Shown: positions 8,742-17,668, counted from the stretch's first letter. The stretch: DNA of 64,000 bases from Streptomyces sp. NBC_00569 (GCF_036345255.1 NZ_CP107783.1:4017501-4081500); one strand, 5' to 3'. The notes: generated by a model not told the origin, from the sequence alone. Made by a program: numbers and translations.

Positions 8742-8766
8742 TTGACGCGCCCGTGTGCCCTGTCAA
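8742..8766. promoter_or_regulatory. Candidate TetR operator / promoter element
   Basis: TTGAC and GTCAA form an inverted repeat with a 15-bp centre, 39 bp upstream of the tetR start. On the minus strand the outer arm reads TTGACA, a perfect -35 hexamer, so repressor binding could overlap the promoter. No clear -10 was found. Confidence 0.4.
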
Positions 8767-8835
8767 TAGCCCTCGCGAGCCGCCGGGCCCGGCGCCCTGT
8801 GGCCCCGGACCGACCTCGATCGATACTGTTCACCC

Positions 8836-9630
8836 ATGCCCGACTATCACGATGATCTGCGTCTCGCCCACGTCCTCGCGGACGCCGCCGACGCGGCCAC
8901 CATGGACCGGTTCAAGGCCCTCGACCTGAAGGTCGAGACCAAGCCGGACATGACGCCGGTGAGCGAGGCCGACAAGGCCGCGGAGGAGCTCATCCGCGGT
9001 CAGCTCAAGCGGGCACGGCCACGGGACGCGATCCTCGGCGAGGAGTACGGGATCGAGGGCACGGGCCCGCGCCGCTGGGTCGTCGACCCGATCGACGGCA
9101 CCAAGAACTACGTACGCGGCGTGCCGGTCTGGGCGACGCTCATCTCGCTGATGGAGGCGGGCGAGGGCGGCTACCAGCCGGTGGTCGGTGTCGTCTCCGC
9201 GCCGGCGCTCGGCCGCCGCTGGTGGGCGGCGAAGGGTGCGGGCGCCTTCACGGGCCGCAGTCTGACGTCGGCCTCGCGCCTGCACGTCTCGAAGGTCGGG
9301 CGCCTCGCGGACGCGTCGTTCGCCTACTCCTCGCTGAGCGGCTGGGAGGAGCAGGGCCGGCTCGACGGCTTCCTCGACCTCACGCGCGCGGTGTGGCGCA
9401 CGCGCGGTTACGGCGACTTCTGGCCGTACATGATGGTCGCCGAGGGCTCGGTCGACATGGCGGCGGAGCCGGAGCTCTCCCTGTGGGACATGGCGGCGAA
9501 CGCGATCATCGTGACGGAGGCGGGCGGCGTCTTCACCGGCCTCGACGGGCGACACGGCCCGCACAGCGGCAACGCGGCGGCGTCGAACGGCCTGCTCCAC
9601 GGCGAGCTCCTGAGCTACCTGCAGACGTGA
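8836..9630 (+). CDS. hisN: Histidinol-phosphatase of the inositol-monophosphatase family
   Basis: A 264-residue Mg-dependent phosphatase of the IMPase superfamily. Metal and substrate motifs are complete: [17 protein letters not shown] (the DPxDGT motif) and [15 protein letters not shown]. In Streptomyces and mycobacteria the orthologue (HisN; SCO5208 from memory) dephosphorylates histidinol phosphate, the penultimate histidine step, and takes the place of HisB-type phosphatase. The fit of length and context supports that, but inositol monophosphatase or another sugar phosphatase activity cannot be excluded by sequence. Transcribed away from tetR and followed by a hairpin terminator at 9637-9670. 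Confidence 0.85.
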   Translation: MPDYHDDLRLAHVLADAADAATMDRFKALDLKVETKPDMTPVSEADKAAEELIRGQLKRARPRDAILGEEYGIEGTGPRRWVVDPIDGTKNYVRGVPVWATLISLMEAGEGGYQPVVGVVSAPALGRRWWAAKGAGAFTGRSLTSASRLHVSKVGRLADASFAYSSLSGWEEQGRLDGFLDLTRAVWRTRGYGDFWPYMMVAEGSVDMAAEPELSLWDMAANAIIVTEAGGVFTGLDGRHGPHSGNAAASNGLLHGELLSYLQT

Positions 9631-9636
9631 GTGTCC

Positions 9637-9670
9637 CGCCGCTACGGCGTGCGGAAGCACCGTAGCGGCG
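9637..9670 (+). terminator. Hairpin terminator after hisN
   Basis: Perfect 11-bp inverted repeat CGCCGCTACGG / CCGTAGCGGCG with a 12-nt loop, starting 7 bp after the hisN stop. No U-tract follows. Confidence 0.65.
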
Positions 9671-9829
9671 CAACGGACCTTCCGCGCCCCCTTGTTGACG
9701 GGCCGAACGGCTGCGACTCTGAGAGTCCCCCCACTTGTGAACTTGTGAATCCGTTCTCCAGGTCGGGACCGGAGGCAATCCTTCGGCATCCCGGAGGTCG
9801 CGGATTCACCAAGGAGGTGGCTCACGCCC

Positions 9830-10231
9830 ATGCTCGTCCGCGACGCCATGAGCACGGTGGTCCTCACCATCGGCCCCGCCCACACGCTGCGCAGGTCGGC
9901 CCGGCTGATGTCCGAGCGCCGCGTCGGCGCGGCGGTCGTCCTCGACCCCGACACCTGCGGAATCGGCATTCTGACCGAGCGCGACATCCTCAACTCACTC
10001 GGCCTCGGCCAGAACCCCGACCAAGAGACCGCCGGCACCCACACCACGACCGACGTCGTCTTCGCCGCCCCGGCGTGGACGCTCCAGGAGGCCGCCGAGG
10101 CCATGGCCCACGGCGGCTTCCGGCATCTCATCGTGCTCGACGACCAGGAGCCGGTCGGCATCGTGTCGGTCCGCGACATCATCCGCTGCTGGGCCCCGGC
10201 CCGGCGCCGGTCGACGACGCTGGTGAACTAG
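9830..10231 (+). CDS. CBS-domain pair protein
   Basis: A 133-residue stand-alone Bateman module: two CBS domains (about 1-60 and 65-125), with the repeated signature GIGILTERDIL and GIVSVRDII at the ends. Such modules bind adenosine nucleotides (AMP, ATP or S-adenosylmethionine) and act as sensors for a partner protein, which is not identifiable here. A strong ribosome site (AAGGAGG at 9811-9817) lies 12 bases before ATG 9830. It stands as a single gene between two hairpin terminators. Confidence 0.85.
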   Translation: MLVRDAMSTVVLTIGPAHTLRRSARLMSERRVGAAVVLDPDTCGIGILTERDILNSLGLGQNPDQETAGTHTTTDVVFAAPAWTLQEAAEAMAHGGFRHLIVLDDQEPVGIVSVRDIIRCWAPARRRSTTLVN

Positions 10232-10251
10232 GACCTCGCGTCGGGCACACA

Positions 10252-10284
10252 AGAGGGCCGGCCCCCGAAGGGAGCCGGCCCTCT
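10252..10284. terminator. Bidirectional terminator between CBS gene and catalase
   Basis: AGAGGGCCGGC and GCCGGCCCTCT form an 11-bp perfect stem with an 11-nt loop between two convergent genes (stops at 10231 and 10305). Confidence 0.8.
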
Positions 10285-10304
10285 GCCTGCGTCAAGCGTC
10301 CCGG

Positions 10305-11759
10305 TCAGCCGCGAAGGGCCTGGACCGCGGCCTCGAGGCGCTTGCCGAAGTCACCGTCCGCCCGGCGGAAGTTGCCGATCGCGCGCTCGGCGATGTCGTC
10401 GCGGGAGACGCCCGCGATGTTGCCGGCGAGGTTCTCGATCAGGCGGGCCTTCTCGTCCTCGGACATCAGGCGGTAGAGGTCGCCCGCCTGCACGAAGTCG
10501 TCGTCCTCGACGTGCGAGGGAGCCTCGTGGTTGCCGGTGCCGCCGGTGACCGGCGTCGACACCCACAGCGGCCGGTCCGTCTGGAACGGGCCGCCGAAGG
10601 AGTTCGGCTCGTAGTTCTTCCCGCCCTTGTGGCGGCCGTCGTACAGGTAGCCGTCACGGGAGTTGGTGCGCGCCTCGGTGGCGTGCGGACGGTTCACCGG
10701 CAGGTGGTCGGCGTTGATGCCGACGCGGTAGCGGTGCGCGTCGCCGTACGCGAAGAGGCGGCCCTGGAGCATCTTGTCGGGCGAGGGGCCGATGCCCGGC
10801 ACGAAGTGCGCGGGGCTGAAGATGGACTGCTCGACCTCGGCGAAGATGTTCTCCGGGTTGCGGTTGAGCTCCAGCTTGCCGATCTCGATCGCCGGGTAGT
10901 CCTCGTGCGGCCAGACCTTGGTGAGGTCGAACGGGTTGAAGCGGTAGTTCGCCGCGTCGGCCGCCGGCATGATCTGGACCTGCACGGTCCAGGACGGGAA
11001 CTCGCCGCGCTCGATGGCCTCGCGCAGGTCGCGCTGGTGCGAGTCCGGGTCCTCACCGGCGAGCTTCGCGGCCTCCCCGGCGGTGAGGTTCTTGATCCCC
11101 TGGTCGGTCTTGAAGTGGTACTTGACCCAGAAGACCTCGCCGGCCTCGTTGTTCCACTGATACGTGTGCGAGCCGTACCCGTTCATGTGGCGCAGCGTCG
11201 CCGGGATGCCGCGGTCGCCGAAGAGCCAGGTGACCTGGTGCGTCGACTCGGGGCTCATGCCCCAGAAGTCCCACACGTTGTCGGCCTCCTGCGAGCCCGT
11301 GTACGGGTCGCGCTTCTGCGTGTGGATGAAGTCGGGGAACTTGATGGCGTCCTTGATGAAGAACACCGGAGTGTTGTTACCGACGAGGTCGTAGTTCCCC
11401 TCCTCCGTGTAGAACTTCAGCGCGAAGCCGCGGGGGTCACGCACGGCGTCCGCGGAGCCGAGGCTGCCGGCGACGGTGGAGAACCGCAGGAACGTCTCGG
11501 TCTGCTTGCCGACCTCGGAGAGGAACTTGGCCCGCGTCCACTGCGAGACGTCCCGGGTCAGCGTGAACGTGCCGTACGCACCCGCGCCGCGGGCGTGCAC
11601 GATGCGCTCCGGGATGCGCTCGCGGTTGAAGTGCGCGAGCTTCTCGAGCAGCGCCTGGTCCTGGACCAGGACAGGCCCGCCGACGCCCGCGGTCTCGCTG
11701 TTCTGGTTGTCGGCGACCGGCGCGCCGGCCTCCGTGGTGAGCGGTCCCTGCGACGTCAC
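10305..11759 (-). CDS. katA: Monofunctional haem catalase
   Basis: A 484-residue small-subunit clade catalase that dismutates hydrogen peroxide. The active-site His lies in [12 protein letters not shown], the distal Asn in [11 protein letters not shown], and the proximal haem-ligand Tyr in [12 protein letters not shown]. The GTG start at 11759 follows AGGAGG by five bases and gives the family's usual length; the longer in-frame extension upstream covers the promoter. It is divergent from a Fur-family regulator of CatR type, with a good promoter at 11860-11887 overlapped by inverted repeats, so peroxide-induced derepression is very likely. The symbol katA/catA is by family only. Confidence 0.95.
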   Translation of the reverse strand: MTSQGPLTTEAGAPVADNQNSETAGVGGPVLVQDQALLEKLAHFNRERIPERIVHARGAGAYGTFTLTRDVSQWTRAKFLSEVGKQTETFLRFSTVAGSLGSADAVRDPRGFALKFYTEEGNYDLVGNNTPVFFIKDAIKFPDFIHTQKRDPYTGSQEADNVWDFWGMSPESTHQVTWLFGDRGIPATLRHMNGYGSHTYQWNNEAGEVFWVKYHFKTDQGIKNLTAGEAAKLAGEDPDSHQRDLREAIERGEFPSWTVQVQIMPAADAANYRFNPFDLTKVWPHEDYPAIEIGKLELNRNPENIFAEVEQSIFSPAHFVPGIGPSPDKMLQGRLFAYGDAHRYRVGINADHLPVNRPHATEARTNSRDGYLYDGRHKGGKNYEPNSFGGPFQTDRPLWVSTPVTGGTGNHEAPSHVEDDDFVQAGDLYRLMSEDEKARLIENLAGNIAGVSRDDIAERAIGNFRRADGDFGKRLEAAVQALRG

Positions 11760-11859
11760 GTGCGCCTCCTGCCCCGGTGCAAGCACCGGCTCCACTGGAG
11801 CGGCTTTTGCCGCGCCCTCATCTGCTGCAAGTCCTGTCCCTTGGCCAAAGCCGTTCCCG

Positions 11860-11893
11860 ATCCTACAATGGACAATGTCTAAGTCAAGTAGAC
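11860..11893 (-). promoter_or_regulatory. Catalase promoter with overlapping candidate CatR operator
   Basis: On the minus strand TTGACT (11882-11887), a 16-bp spacer and TAGGAT (11860-11865) form a near-consensus vegetative promoter. A 17-bp inverted repeat, GTCTA-7-TAGAC (11877-11893), covers the -35 and is the best operator candidate for the adjacent Fur/PerR-type repressor. TTAGACATTGTCCATTG runs through the spacer and resembles PerR-like boxes loosely. Confidence 0.7.
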
Positions 11894-11935
11894 TTCCAAA
11901 GTCACACCCGTTCGGGACCTGGTCCCCCCGCCTGT

Positions 11936-11941
11936 TAGGCT
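11936..11941 (+). promoter_or_regulatory. -10 element giving a probably leaderless catR mRNA
   Basis: TAGGCT ends 7 bp before the catR ATG, and no Shine-Dalgarno sequence precedes that ATG. This spacing fits transcription starting at the start codon itself. No convincing -35 hexamer was found. Confidence 0.5.
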
Positions 11942-11948
11942 GGCCCTC

Positions 11949-12365
11949 ATGAGTGACCTGTTGGAACGACTGCGCGGACGCGGATGGCGTATGACCGCAC
12001 AGCGGCGCGTCGTGGCCGAGGTCCTCGACGGGGACCACGTACACCTGACGGCCGATGAGGTGCACGCCCGCGCCGTCGCCAAGCTCCCCGAGATCTCCCG
12101 GGCGACCGTCTACAACACACTCGGCGAGATGGTCTCCCTCGGTGAGGTCATCGAGGTCGCCACGGACAAGCGGGCCAAGCGCTACGACCCGAACGCGCAC
12201 CGCCCGCACCAGCACCTGGTCTGCGCCCGGTGCGGCGCGATCCGGGACGTCCACCCGAGCGGCAACCCCCTCACCGACCTCCCCGACTCCGAGCGCTTCG
12301 GCTTCACGATCTCGGACGTCGAGGTGACGTACCGGGGCGTCTGCCCGAACTGCGCGACGGCGTAG
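11949..12365 (+). CDS. catR: Fur/PerR-family peroxide-responsive repressor (CatR-like)
   Basis: A 138-residue Fur-superfamily protein. The winged-helix DNA-binding domain holds [13 protein letters not shown] and the recognition helix [10 protein letters not shown]; the metal region has [13 protein letters not shown], and the C-terminus CPNC completes the structural zinc site (CxxC pairs). Streptomyces CatR represses the major catalase and is inactivated by peroxide; divergence from a catalase gene here strongly supports the same role. It could instead be named furA-like, but furA is usually followed by katG, which is absent. Probably leaderless. A perfect 18-bp hairpin terminates it. Confidence 0.9.
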   Translation: MSDLLERLRGRGWRMTAQRRVVAEVLDGDHVHLTADEVHARAVAKLPEISRATVYNTLGEMVSLGEVIEVATDKRAKRYDPNAHRPHQHLVCARCGAIRDVHPSGNPLTDLPDSERFGFTISDVEVTYRGVCPNCATA

Positions 12366-12380
12366 CGCACACGAATCCTC

Positions 12381-12418
12381 CGAAGAGGGCCCGCACCGAA
12401 CGGTGCGGGCCCTCTTCG
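12381..12418 (+). terminator. Strong hairpin terminator after catR
   Basis: An 18-bp perfect stem (CGAAGAGGGCCCGCACCG and its complement) with a 2-nt minimal loop, 16 bp after the catR stop. Confidence 0.85.
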
Positions 12419-12478
12419 CGTGCCCGTTTCGCGCACCCCTTTGGTACGCATCTCAACAACCCGCCCCCTTCCCCAATC

Positions 12479-12491
12479 TGACGACCCGTCA
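12479..12491. promoter_or_regulatory. Candidate operator upstream of ABC transporter operon
   Basis: TGACG-ACC-CGTCA is a 13-bp palindrome 45 bp before the ABC ATPase start. TGAC/GTCA half-sites are common for GntR- and TetR-type repressors. No dedicated regulator gene is adjacent other than catR. Confidence 0.35.
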
Positions 12492-12536
12492 TATCGTCGG
12501 CGGCGCCCACCTCCACCGCACCCCGGGAGGGAAACC

Positions 12537-13319
12537 GTGGGAGATCCGCACCCCAAACTCCAGGCCCGCACGCTCACCCGGTCCTTCGGCCGAGGCCACC
12601 GCACGGTGGCGGCCCTCGGCCCCCTCGACCTCACCATCGCCTCCGGCGAGTTCACCTGCGTGGTCGGCCCCTCCGGCTGCGGGAAGTCCACCCTCCTGCG
12701 CATCGCCGCCGGTCTGCTGCGCCCGACCGCCGGTGAGCTGGCCATCCGCACCGACAGCGCCCGCCCGGCCGCGATGATCTTCCAGGACTACGGGATCTAC
12801 GACTGGAAGACGGTCCTGGCCAACGTCCGCTTCGGCCTCGACATCCAGAAGGTCCCCCGCAAAGAGGCAGACGCCCGCGCCACCGACTGGCTCACCCGCA
12901 TGGGCCTCGCCGACTTCGCGGACGCCTATCCGTCCGCGCTGTCCGGCGGCATGCGCCAGCGCGTCGCCATCGCCCGCGCGCTCGCCGTGGAGCCCGAGAT
13001 CCTCCTCATGGACGAGCCGTTCGCGGCCCTCGACGCCCAGCTGCGCACGATCCTCCAGGACGAGCTCCTCGACCTCACCCAGACCACCCGCACCACCACC
13101 CTCTTCATCACCCACAGCCTGGAAGAGGCGATCGTGCTGGGCGACCGCGTCCTCGTGATGTCGGCGCGGCCGGGCCGCATCATCGCCGAGCGCCGCCCGC
13201 CGTTCGCCCGGCCGCGCACCGGCGACATCCGCTCGACGCCCGAATTCACCGCCCTGAAAGGCGAGTTGTGGGATCTGCTGCGGGGCGAGGTACGGCGCGA
13301 CGAGGTGGTCCCGGCATGA
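12537..13319 (+). CDS. ABC transporter ATPase, nitrate/sulfonate/taurine type
   Basis: A 260-residue ATPase of the SsuB/TauB/NrtD class. Walker A GPSGCGKST, Q-loop in MIFQDYGIYDWKTVLANV, signature LSGGMRQRVAIARAL, Walker B ILLMDEPFAALD and switch His in FITHSLEEA are all present, so it is catalytically competent. The GTG at 12537 is preceded by GGGAGG with a 6-base spacer. Its stop overlaps the permease start (ATGA). Together with the permease and lipoprotein downstream it makes a complete importer. The true solute is unknown: family members carry aliphatic sulfonates, nitrate, or thiamine precursors, and no THI-box is present upstream. Confidence 0.9.
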   Translation: MGDPHPKLQARTLTRSFGRGHRTVAALGPLDLTIASGEFTCVVGPSGCGKSTLLRIAAGLLRPTAGELAIRTDSARPAAMIFQDYGIYDWKTVLANVRFGLDIQKVPRKEADARATDWLTRMGLADFADAYPSALSGGMRQRVAIARALAVEPEILLMDEPFAALDAQLRTILQDELLDLTQTTRTTTLFITHSLEEAIVLGDRVLVMSARPGRIIAERRPPFARPRTGDIRSTPEFTALKGELWDLLRGEVRRDEVVPA

Positions 13320-14179
13320 CGACGACCGCCCCGAAGGAAGACACGACGCTCCTGGTGAGACGGCCGGGCCCACAGGAGCTGCACCCCGCCCGCACCCACC
13401 GCAGGCGCCGCGCCCTCGAACTCTCGCTCGCCGTCGCCGTCCCTCTCGTCCTGGTCCTGCTGTGGCAGCTCGCCGCCACCCAGGCGTGGATCGACGACCG
13501 CGTCTACCCGGCGCCGTCCACGATCCTCGTCGACGGCTGGCACCGCGCCGCGGACGGCGACCTGTGGCCGGACGTGTGGGCCACCCTCAAGCGCGTGCTC
13601 GCCGGATACGCGATCGGCACCGTCACCGGATACGCCCTCGGCCTCCTGATGGGCTCGCTCTCCGTCGTCCGCGCCGCCCTCGAACCCATGCTGGACGCCC
13701 TCTACGTCGTCCCGAAGCTGGCCCTGCTGCCGATCTTCCTGAACATGTTCGGCCTGGGCGAGGGCCCGCAGATCGCGCTGGTCGCCGCGACCGTCTTCTT
13801 CTTCGTCTGGATCTCCACGATGGCGGCGGTGCTCGCCGTCCCCTCCGGCCACCGGGACGCCGGCCAGGTCTTCGGCGCCTCTCCGTGGCAGATGTTCCGG
13901 CACGTCCTGCTGCCCGCGTCGCTGCCCGCGGTCCTGGTCGGCGCCCGCATCGCCGCGGGCGTCGCGGTCCTCGTGATCGTCGCCTCGGAGCAGATCGCGG
14001 CCACGAACGGCCTCGGCCACCTGATCTTCGACGCCCGCGCCCTCTTCCAGAACGACGTGATGTTCGTCGGCATCGTCTGTGTCGCCGTGCTCGGCGTCGT
14101 CTTCTCCGAACTGGTGCGCATCGCGGGCCGGCTGCTCACCCCGTGGGCTCCGCGCGACCGCGGCCGCGGCCAGTCCTGA
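13316..14179 (+). CDS. ABC transporter permease, nitrate/sulfonate/taurine type
   Basis: A 287-residue BPD-type permease with a basic cytoplasmic N-terminus and about six helices. The EAA-like loop that contacts the ATPase is QVFGASPWQMFRHVLLPASL followed by PAVLVGARIA. It starts at an ATGA overlap with the ATPase gene. The C-terminal segment (EQIAATNGLGHLIFDA) is typical of SsuC/TauC proteins. It is the only permease in the operon, so the pore is presumably a homodimer. Confidence 0.9.
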   Translation: MTTTAPKEDTTLLVRRPGPQELHPARTHRRRRALELSLAVAVPLVLVLLWQLAATQAWIDDRVYPAPSTILVDGWHRAADGDLWPDVWATLKRVLAGYAIGTVTGYALGLLMGSLSVVRAALEPMLDALYVVPKLALLPIFLNMFGLGEGPQIALVAATVFFFVWISTMAAVLAVPSGHRDAGQVFGASPWQMFRHVLLPASLPAVLVGARIAAGVAVLVIVASEQIAATNGLGHLIFDARALFQNDVMFVGIVCVAVLGVVFSELVRIAGRLLTPWAPRDRGRGQS

Positions 14180-14210
14180 CCTCCACCGCCCCTTCCCGTA
14201 CGGAGAATCC

Positions 14211-15347
14211 ATGCGCACCAGACTCGTCTGTACGACCCTGCTCGCGACCGGCACCCTGCTCGCCTCGGCCGGCTGCGGCGGCAACAGCGACTCCTCGCCG
14301 GACACGGCCGCGAAGCCCCGCACGGTCAAGGCGGTGGCGGGCTGCGGGAAGACCGGCTGGACCGATCCGTCGGACCTGGCCGCCGACCGCGCACCCGCCC
14401 GCTGCGACAAGGGCACCCCGGCCCCGGTGAAGCTCACGAAGACCCGCAAGCTCACCATCGCGACCGGCACCCTGAGCGCCGAGTACGTGGCCCCGCTCGA
14501 ACTGGCCGTACAGAAGGGCGAGTTCAAGAAGGAGGGTCTCGACGTCACCCTGAAGGTCCTGCCGACCCCGGACGCGCTCCCGCTGCTGGCCAAGGGGGAC
14601 ATCGACGCACAGTGGGCGGCGCCCGAGGCCGCGGTGATGAACGGCGTCAGCGGCGGCTTCGACATCAAGTGGGTCGCCGGGAACTTCTCCCCGGACCCGA
14701 AGTCCAAGAGCGGTATGTGGGTGCGACTGAAGAAGGGGCAGAGCCCGGACCACGTCCCGATGGCCGGACGCAGGCTCGGCACGATGATCGGCAAGGGCTC
14801 GGTCATCTCGTACCCCATGGACAAGGCGCTGAAGAAGCACGGCGGCGGCCTTGACAAGATCCAGTTCCAGCAGCTGGGCTCGGCCGACGTCCTGACCGCG
14901 CTCCAGAACGGCGGGGTCGACTCGGCATGGCTGCTCGACCCGGTGTGGCGCAAGGTCGACGGCGACAAGCGGTACGCGTTCCTGGGCGGTCAGCCGCTCG
15001 GCGAACCCCTCGGCGGTCTCCTGTTCGGCCCGAAGCTCCTCAAGGAGGACCCGGACGCCGGGGTCGCGCTGCTGCGCGCGTACATCCGCACGGTCAACAC
15101 GTACTTCGCGGGCGACTACAAGAAGGACCCGGCGTTCGTCGCCGACCTCGCCGGGCTCCTGAAGACCGACAAGGCCGTACTGGAGTCGACGCCGTCGCTG
15201 CGGATGGACTGGGAGATCAGGGCAGGCACGACGGACCGGCTCCAGGCCGCGTACCGTGCGGCCGGCGTCTCCAAGGGGGACCCGCTTCCGGAGGACAAGG
15301 TCGTGGACCGGGCGCTGTACGGGGAGGCGGTGGGCCACAAGCCGTGA
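14211..15347 (+). CDS. ABC transporter substrate-binding lipoprotein (NMT1/TauA-like)
   Basis: A 378-residue exported lipoprotein. The signal peptide MRTRLVCTTLLATGTLLASA ends in a lipobox-like SAGC, with Cys22 as the predicted lipidation site. The mature part is a periplasmic-binding type II fold of the NMT1/TauA/SsuA group: ATGTLSAEYVAPLELAVQKG near the start of the domain and SADVLTALQNGGVDSAWLLDP in the second lobe. An unusual insert with two cysteines (AVAGCGKTGW and PARCDKG) lies before the domain and may form a disulphide. CGGAG at 14201 is the ribosome site. The gene ends the operon, before a terminator shared with the tRNA gene. Confidence 0.88.
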   Translation: MRTRLVCTTLLATGTLLASAGCGGNSDSSPDTAAKPRTVKAVAGCGKTGWTDPSDLAADRAPARCDKGTPAPVKLTKTRKLTIATGTLSAEYVAPLELAVQKGEFKKEGLDVTLKVLPTPDALPLLAKGDIDAQWAAPEAAVMNGVSGGFDIKWVAGNFSPDPKSKSGMWVRLKKGQSPDHVPMAGRRLGTMIGKGSVISYPMDKALKKHGGGLDKIQFQQLGSADVLTALQNGGVDSAWLLDPVWRKVDGDKRYAFLGGQPLGEPLGGLLFGPKLLKEDPDAGVALLRAYIRTVNTYFAGDYKKDPAFVADLAGLLKTDKAVLESTPSLRMDWEIRAGTTDRLQAAYRAAGVSKGDPLPEDKVVDRALYGEAVGHKP

Positions 15348-15375
15348 CCCCGGGCTCACCCGGCCGGAAACAGAG

Positions 15376-15408
15376 CTGAGGCCCGAAACCATTGGTTTCG
15401 GGCCTCAG
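15376..15408. terminator. Bidirectional terminator between ABC operon and tRNA-fMet
   Basis: Perfect 15-bp stem, CTGAGGCCCGAAACC with its complement, and a 3-nt loop, between a plus-strand stop (15347) and the 3' end of a minus-strand tRNA (15417). Confidence 0.85.
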
Positions 15409-15416
15409 ACCTTCAG

Positions 15417-15490
15417 TAGCGGGGACAGGATTTGAACCTGCGACCTCTGGGTTATGAGCCCAGCGAGCTACCGAGCTGCTCCACCCCGCG
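15417..15490 (-). tRNA. Initiator tRNA-fMet (CAT), copy 1
   Basis: A 74-nt cloverleaf with anticodon CAT. The acceptor stem begins CGCGGGG and ends CCCCGCT-A, so position 1 (C) does not pair with position 72 (U), and three G:C pairs sit at the base of the anticodon stem (GGG/CCC). Both are the hallmarks of bacterial initiator tRNA. The 3' CCA is not encoded. Identical to the copy at 17717-17790. Confidence 0.95.
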
Positions 15491-15589
15491 TCGGTAAACA
15501 CGACTCTACGCGACCGCCCCCGACCAGCGCAAATCCCTTCCGGCGCCTGGCCTGCACGGGTGCGAACAGGCGGAAAAGGCCGGCGAAAC

Positions 15590-15627
15590 GGGGTGCGGCG
15601 GGGCCCGTCCGGACCCCGCCGCACCCC
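15590..15627 (-). terminator. Terminator after the Sel1-repeat gene
   Basis: Perfect 14-bp GC stem (GGGGTGCGGCGGGG and complement) with a 10-nt loop, 13 bp after the minus-strand stop at 15641. It separates that gene from the downstream tRNA. Confidence 0.8.
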
Positions 15628-15640
15628 GATGTGGCCTCCG

Positions 15641-17506
15641 CTACGCGGACAGCTCCGACCGCAGTGCGTCCCGCAACCGCCCGGCCCGCTCGGCCACCTC
15701 GGCCGGACCGAGCTCCACCGCCCGGTGCGCCCACCGCTGCCCCTCGACGAGGTCGCCGCGGCGCGCGCACAGCAGCGCGAGCCGCAGCGCCGCGCGCCCG
15801 TGACCGGCGTCGGCCGCGCGCGTCCACCACAGCGCGGCCTCCGGCTCGCTCCCCTCGCGGGCGAGCAGCAGCCCCAGGTTGAACGCACCGTTGCGCGAGC
15901 CCGCCTCCGCGGCCTCGCGGTACCAGCGCGCCGCGCAGACGATGTCGCCCCGCGCCGCGGCCAGCATCCCGACGCGCACCTGCGCGCGCCGGTGCCCCTG
16001 CTCGGCGGCCCGCTCGTACCACTCCTCGCACTCGGCGCGCTCACTGACGCACTCGCCGAGCGCGGGGGGCCCGACCGGGGGCTGCCGCGCGTCGAGGACC
16101 GTGGCCAGGCGGTACGCGCCCTCCGCGCTGCCCCCGCCTGCGGCGCACCGCAGATGCCGCTCGGCGTCCCGCTCGTCGCCGTCCCGCAGCCGGGCGATCC
16201 CGGCCTGGAGCGCGGCCTCGGTGTGCCCGCCCGCCGCGGCCCGCTCGTACCACTGGAGGGCGGCGCCCTCGTCGTCCCGGCCGGCGTACAGGATGCCGAG
16301 GTTGAAGGCGGCGTCCACGCTGCCCGCCTCGGCGGCCTTGGAGAACCACGGCTCGGCGCCCGCCGCGTCGCCGCCCTGGAGAAGCAGCACGGCCAGCGCG
16401 TTCGCCGCCTCGCGGTGGCCCGCGTACGCGGCACGCCGGTACCACTGGTCGGCCTGCGCGGTGCGGCCCTGCTCGGCGCAGAGCAGGCCGAGGTTGTACG
16501 CGCCGTTGATGTCGCCCGCGTCCATGGCGGCGCGGTACCAACGCTCGGCGGTCTGGGTCTCGCCGCGCTGGGCGTGCAGCGCGCCGAGCGCGTTGGCAGC
16601 GTTGCCGTCGCCCTCCTGGGCGGCGCGCAGCCACCAGACCCCGGCGCTCTCCTCGTCACCGGCGTCGCGCAGCAGGAAGCCGAGCGCGCAGGCGGCGCGG
16701 GGCTCGCCGTCCTTCGCGGAGTTCAGGTACCAGCGGCCGGCCTCCTTGAGCTCGCCGCGCTTCTCCAGGATCGCTCCGAGGTGCAGGGCGGCACGGCGGT
16801 GTCCGCGCGCGGCGGCCTGGCGGTACCACTGTTCGGCCTCCGCGGCCGCGGGCAGCTTCCTGCGGGCGCCGGTCGCGGTCGCGTCGCCGGGGGCGTCGCT
16901 GTCGTCGGCGGGCGCGGGCGCACCACGCAGCGCTCCCTCGGGACGCTCCTGTGCGGCACGCCGGTCGAGGGTGCGGGCGAGCCGGTAGGCGGCCTCGCGA
17001 TGGCCGTGCTCGGCGGCGGCGCGCATCCAGCGCTCGGCGCCGACATCGCTGCGGTGTTCGAGGAGGTCGGCCAGCGCGTACGCGCCGAGGGCGTGGCCCT
17101 GTTCGGCGGACTGCCGCAGCCAGTACTCGGCGGCGGGCTCGTCGCCGCGCTCGCGGTGGTGGCGGCCGAGCGCGTGCGCGGCGGGGGCGGATCCGGCGAC
17201 GGCGGCGATGCGCCACCAGCCGGCGGCCTCGTCCGCGTAACCGCGCTGGTGCAGCAGGACACCGAGGTTGTTGGCGGCGGCGCGGTCGCCCGCGGCGGTG
17301 GCAGCGCGCAGCTGGGGCTCGGCTCCGTCGAGGTCACCGCGGCGCAGCAGCATGGCTCCGAGGACACTCATCGCCTCGACGTCGCCGGACTCGGCGGCCG
17401 GCCGATGGCGTTCTTCCTCTGCGGCCGCCCCGGGTTCCTCCCGGTCGGCCGGCTGCACAAACCGCCCTGTCTCCAACAGAGTTGCCTTGTCCCCCATAAC
17501 GTCCAT
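15641..17506 (-). CDS. Sel1-like/TPR repeat protein
   Basis: A 621-residue all-helical repeat protein built from about sixteen 34-36-residue Sel1-like units of the pattern A-GH..AA..LG.L...RG....A..W...AA..G. Examples are NNLGVLLHQRGYADEAAGWW and AAFNLGILYAGRDDEGAALQWY. There is no signal peptide or membrane segment, so it is cytosolic and probably a protein-binding scaffold. A low-complexity insert (about residues 200-225) interrupts the array. The ATG at 17506 and a second ATG nine bases later are both possible; neither has a clear ribosome site. The gene sits between the two initiator tRNA genes. Function unknown. Confidence 0.8.
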   Translation of the reverse strand: MDVMGDKATLLETGRFVQPADREEPGAAAEEERHRPAAESGDVEAMSVLGAMLLRRGDLDGAEPQLRAATAAGDRAAANNLGVLLHQRGYADEAAGWWRIAAVAGSAPAAHALGRHHRERGDEPAAEYWLRQSAEQGHALGAYALADLLEHRSDVGAERWMRAAAEHGHREAAYRLARTLDRRAAQERPEGALRGAPAPADDSDAPGDATATGARRKLPAAAEAEQWYRQAAARGHRRAALHLGAILEKRGELKEAGRWYLNSAKDGEPRAACALGFLLRDAGDEESAGVWWLRAAQEGDGNAANALGALHAQRGETQTAERWYRAAMDAGDINGAYNLGLLCAEQGRTAQADQWYRRAAYAGHREAANALAVLLLQGGDAAGAEPWFSKAAEAGSVDAAFNLGILYAGRDDEGAALQWYERAAAGGHTEAALQAGIARLRDGDERDAERHLRCAAGGGSAEGAYRLATVLDARQPPVGPPALGECVSERAECEEWYERAAEQGHRRAQVRVGMLAAARGDIVCAARWYREAAEAGSRNGAFNLGLLLAREGSEPEAALWWTRAADAGHGRAALRLALLCARRGDLVEGQRWAHRAVELGPAEVAERAGRLRDALRSELSA

Positions 17507-17668
17507 CGTCGCACCACCTGCAACCTGGGTACACCTGGTATACCGCAGCCAGTGAGGTCACTACAGCGTTTTGTCGACATGCCCACAGAGAGATAAGTGA
17601 AACACGAAAACCTCAACTACCCCCGGGAGAGGCACGCTTCGCACGTACAGACGGTTCCCACGCACACG

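Noticed and set aside
12419..12536. THI-box (TPP riboswitch) before the NMT1-like ABC operon
   Set aside because: No CTGAGA core or paired stems were found.
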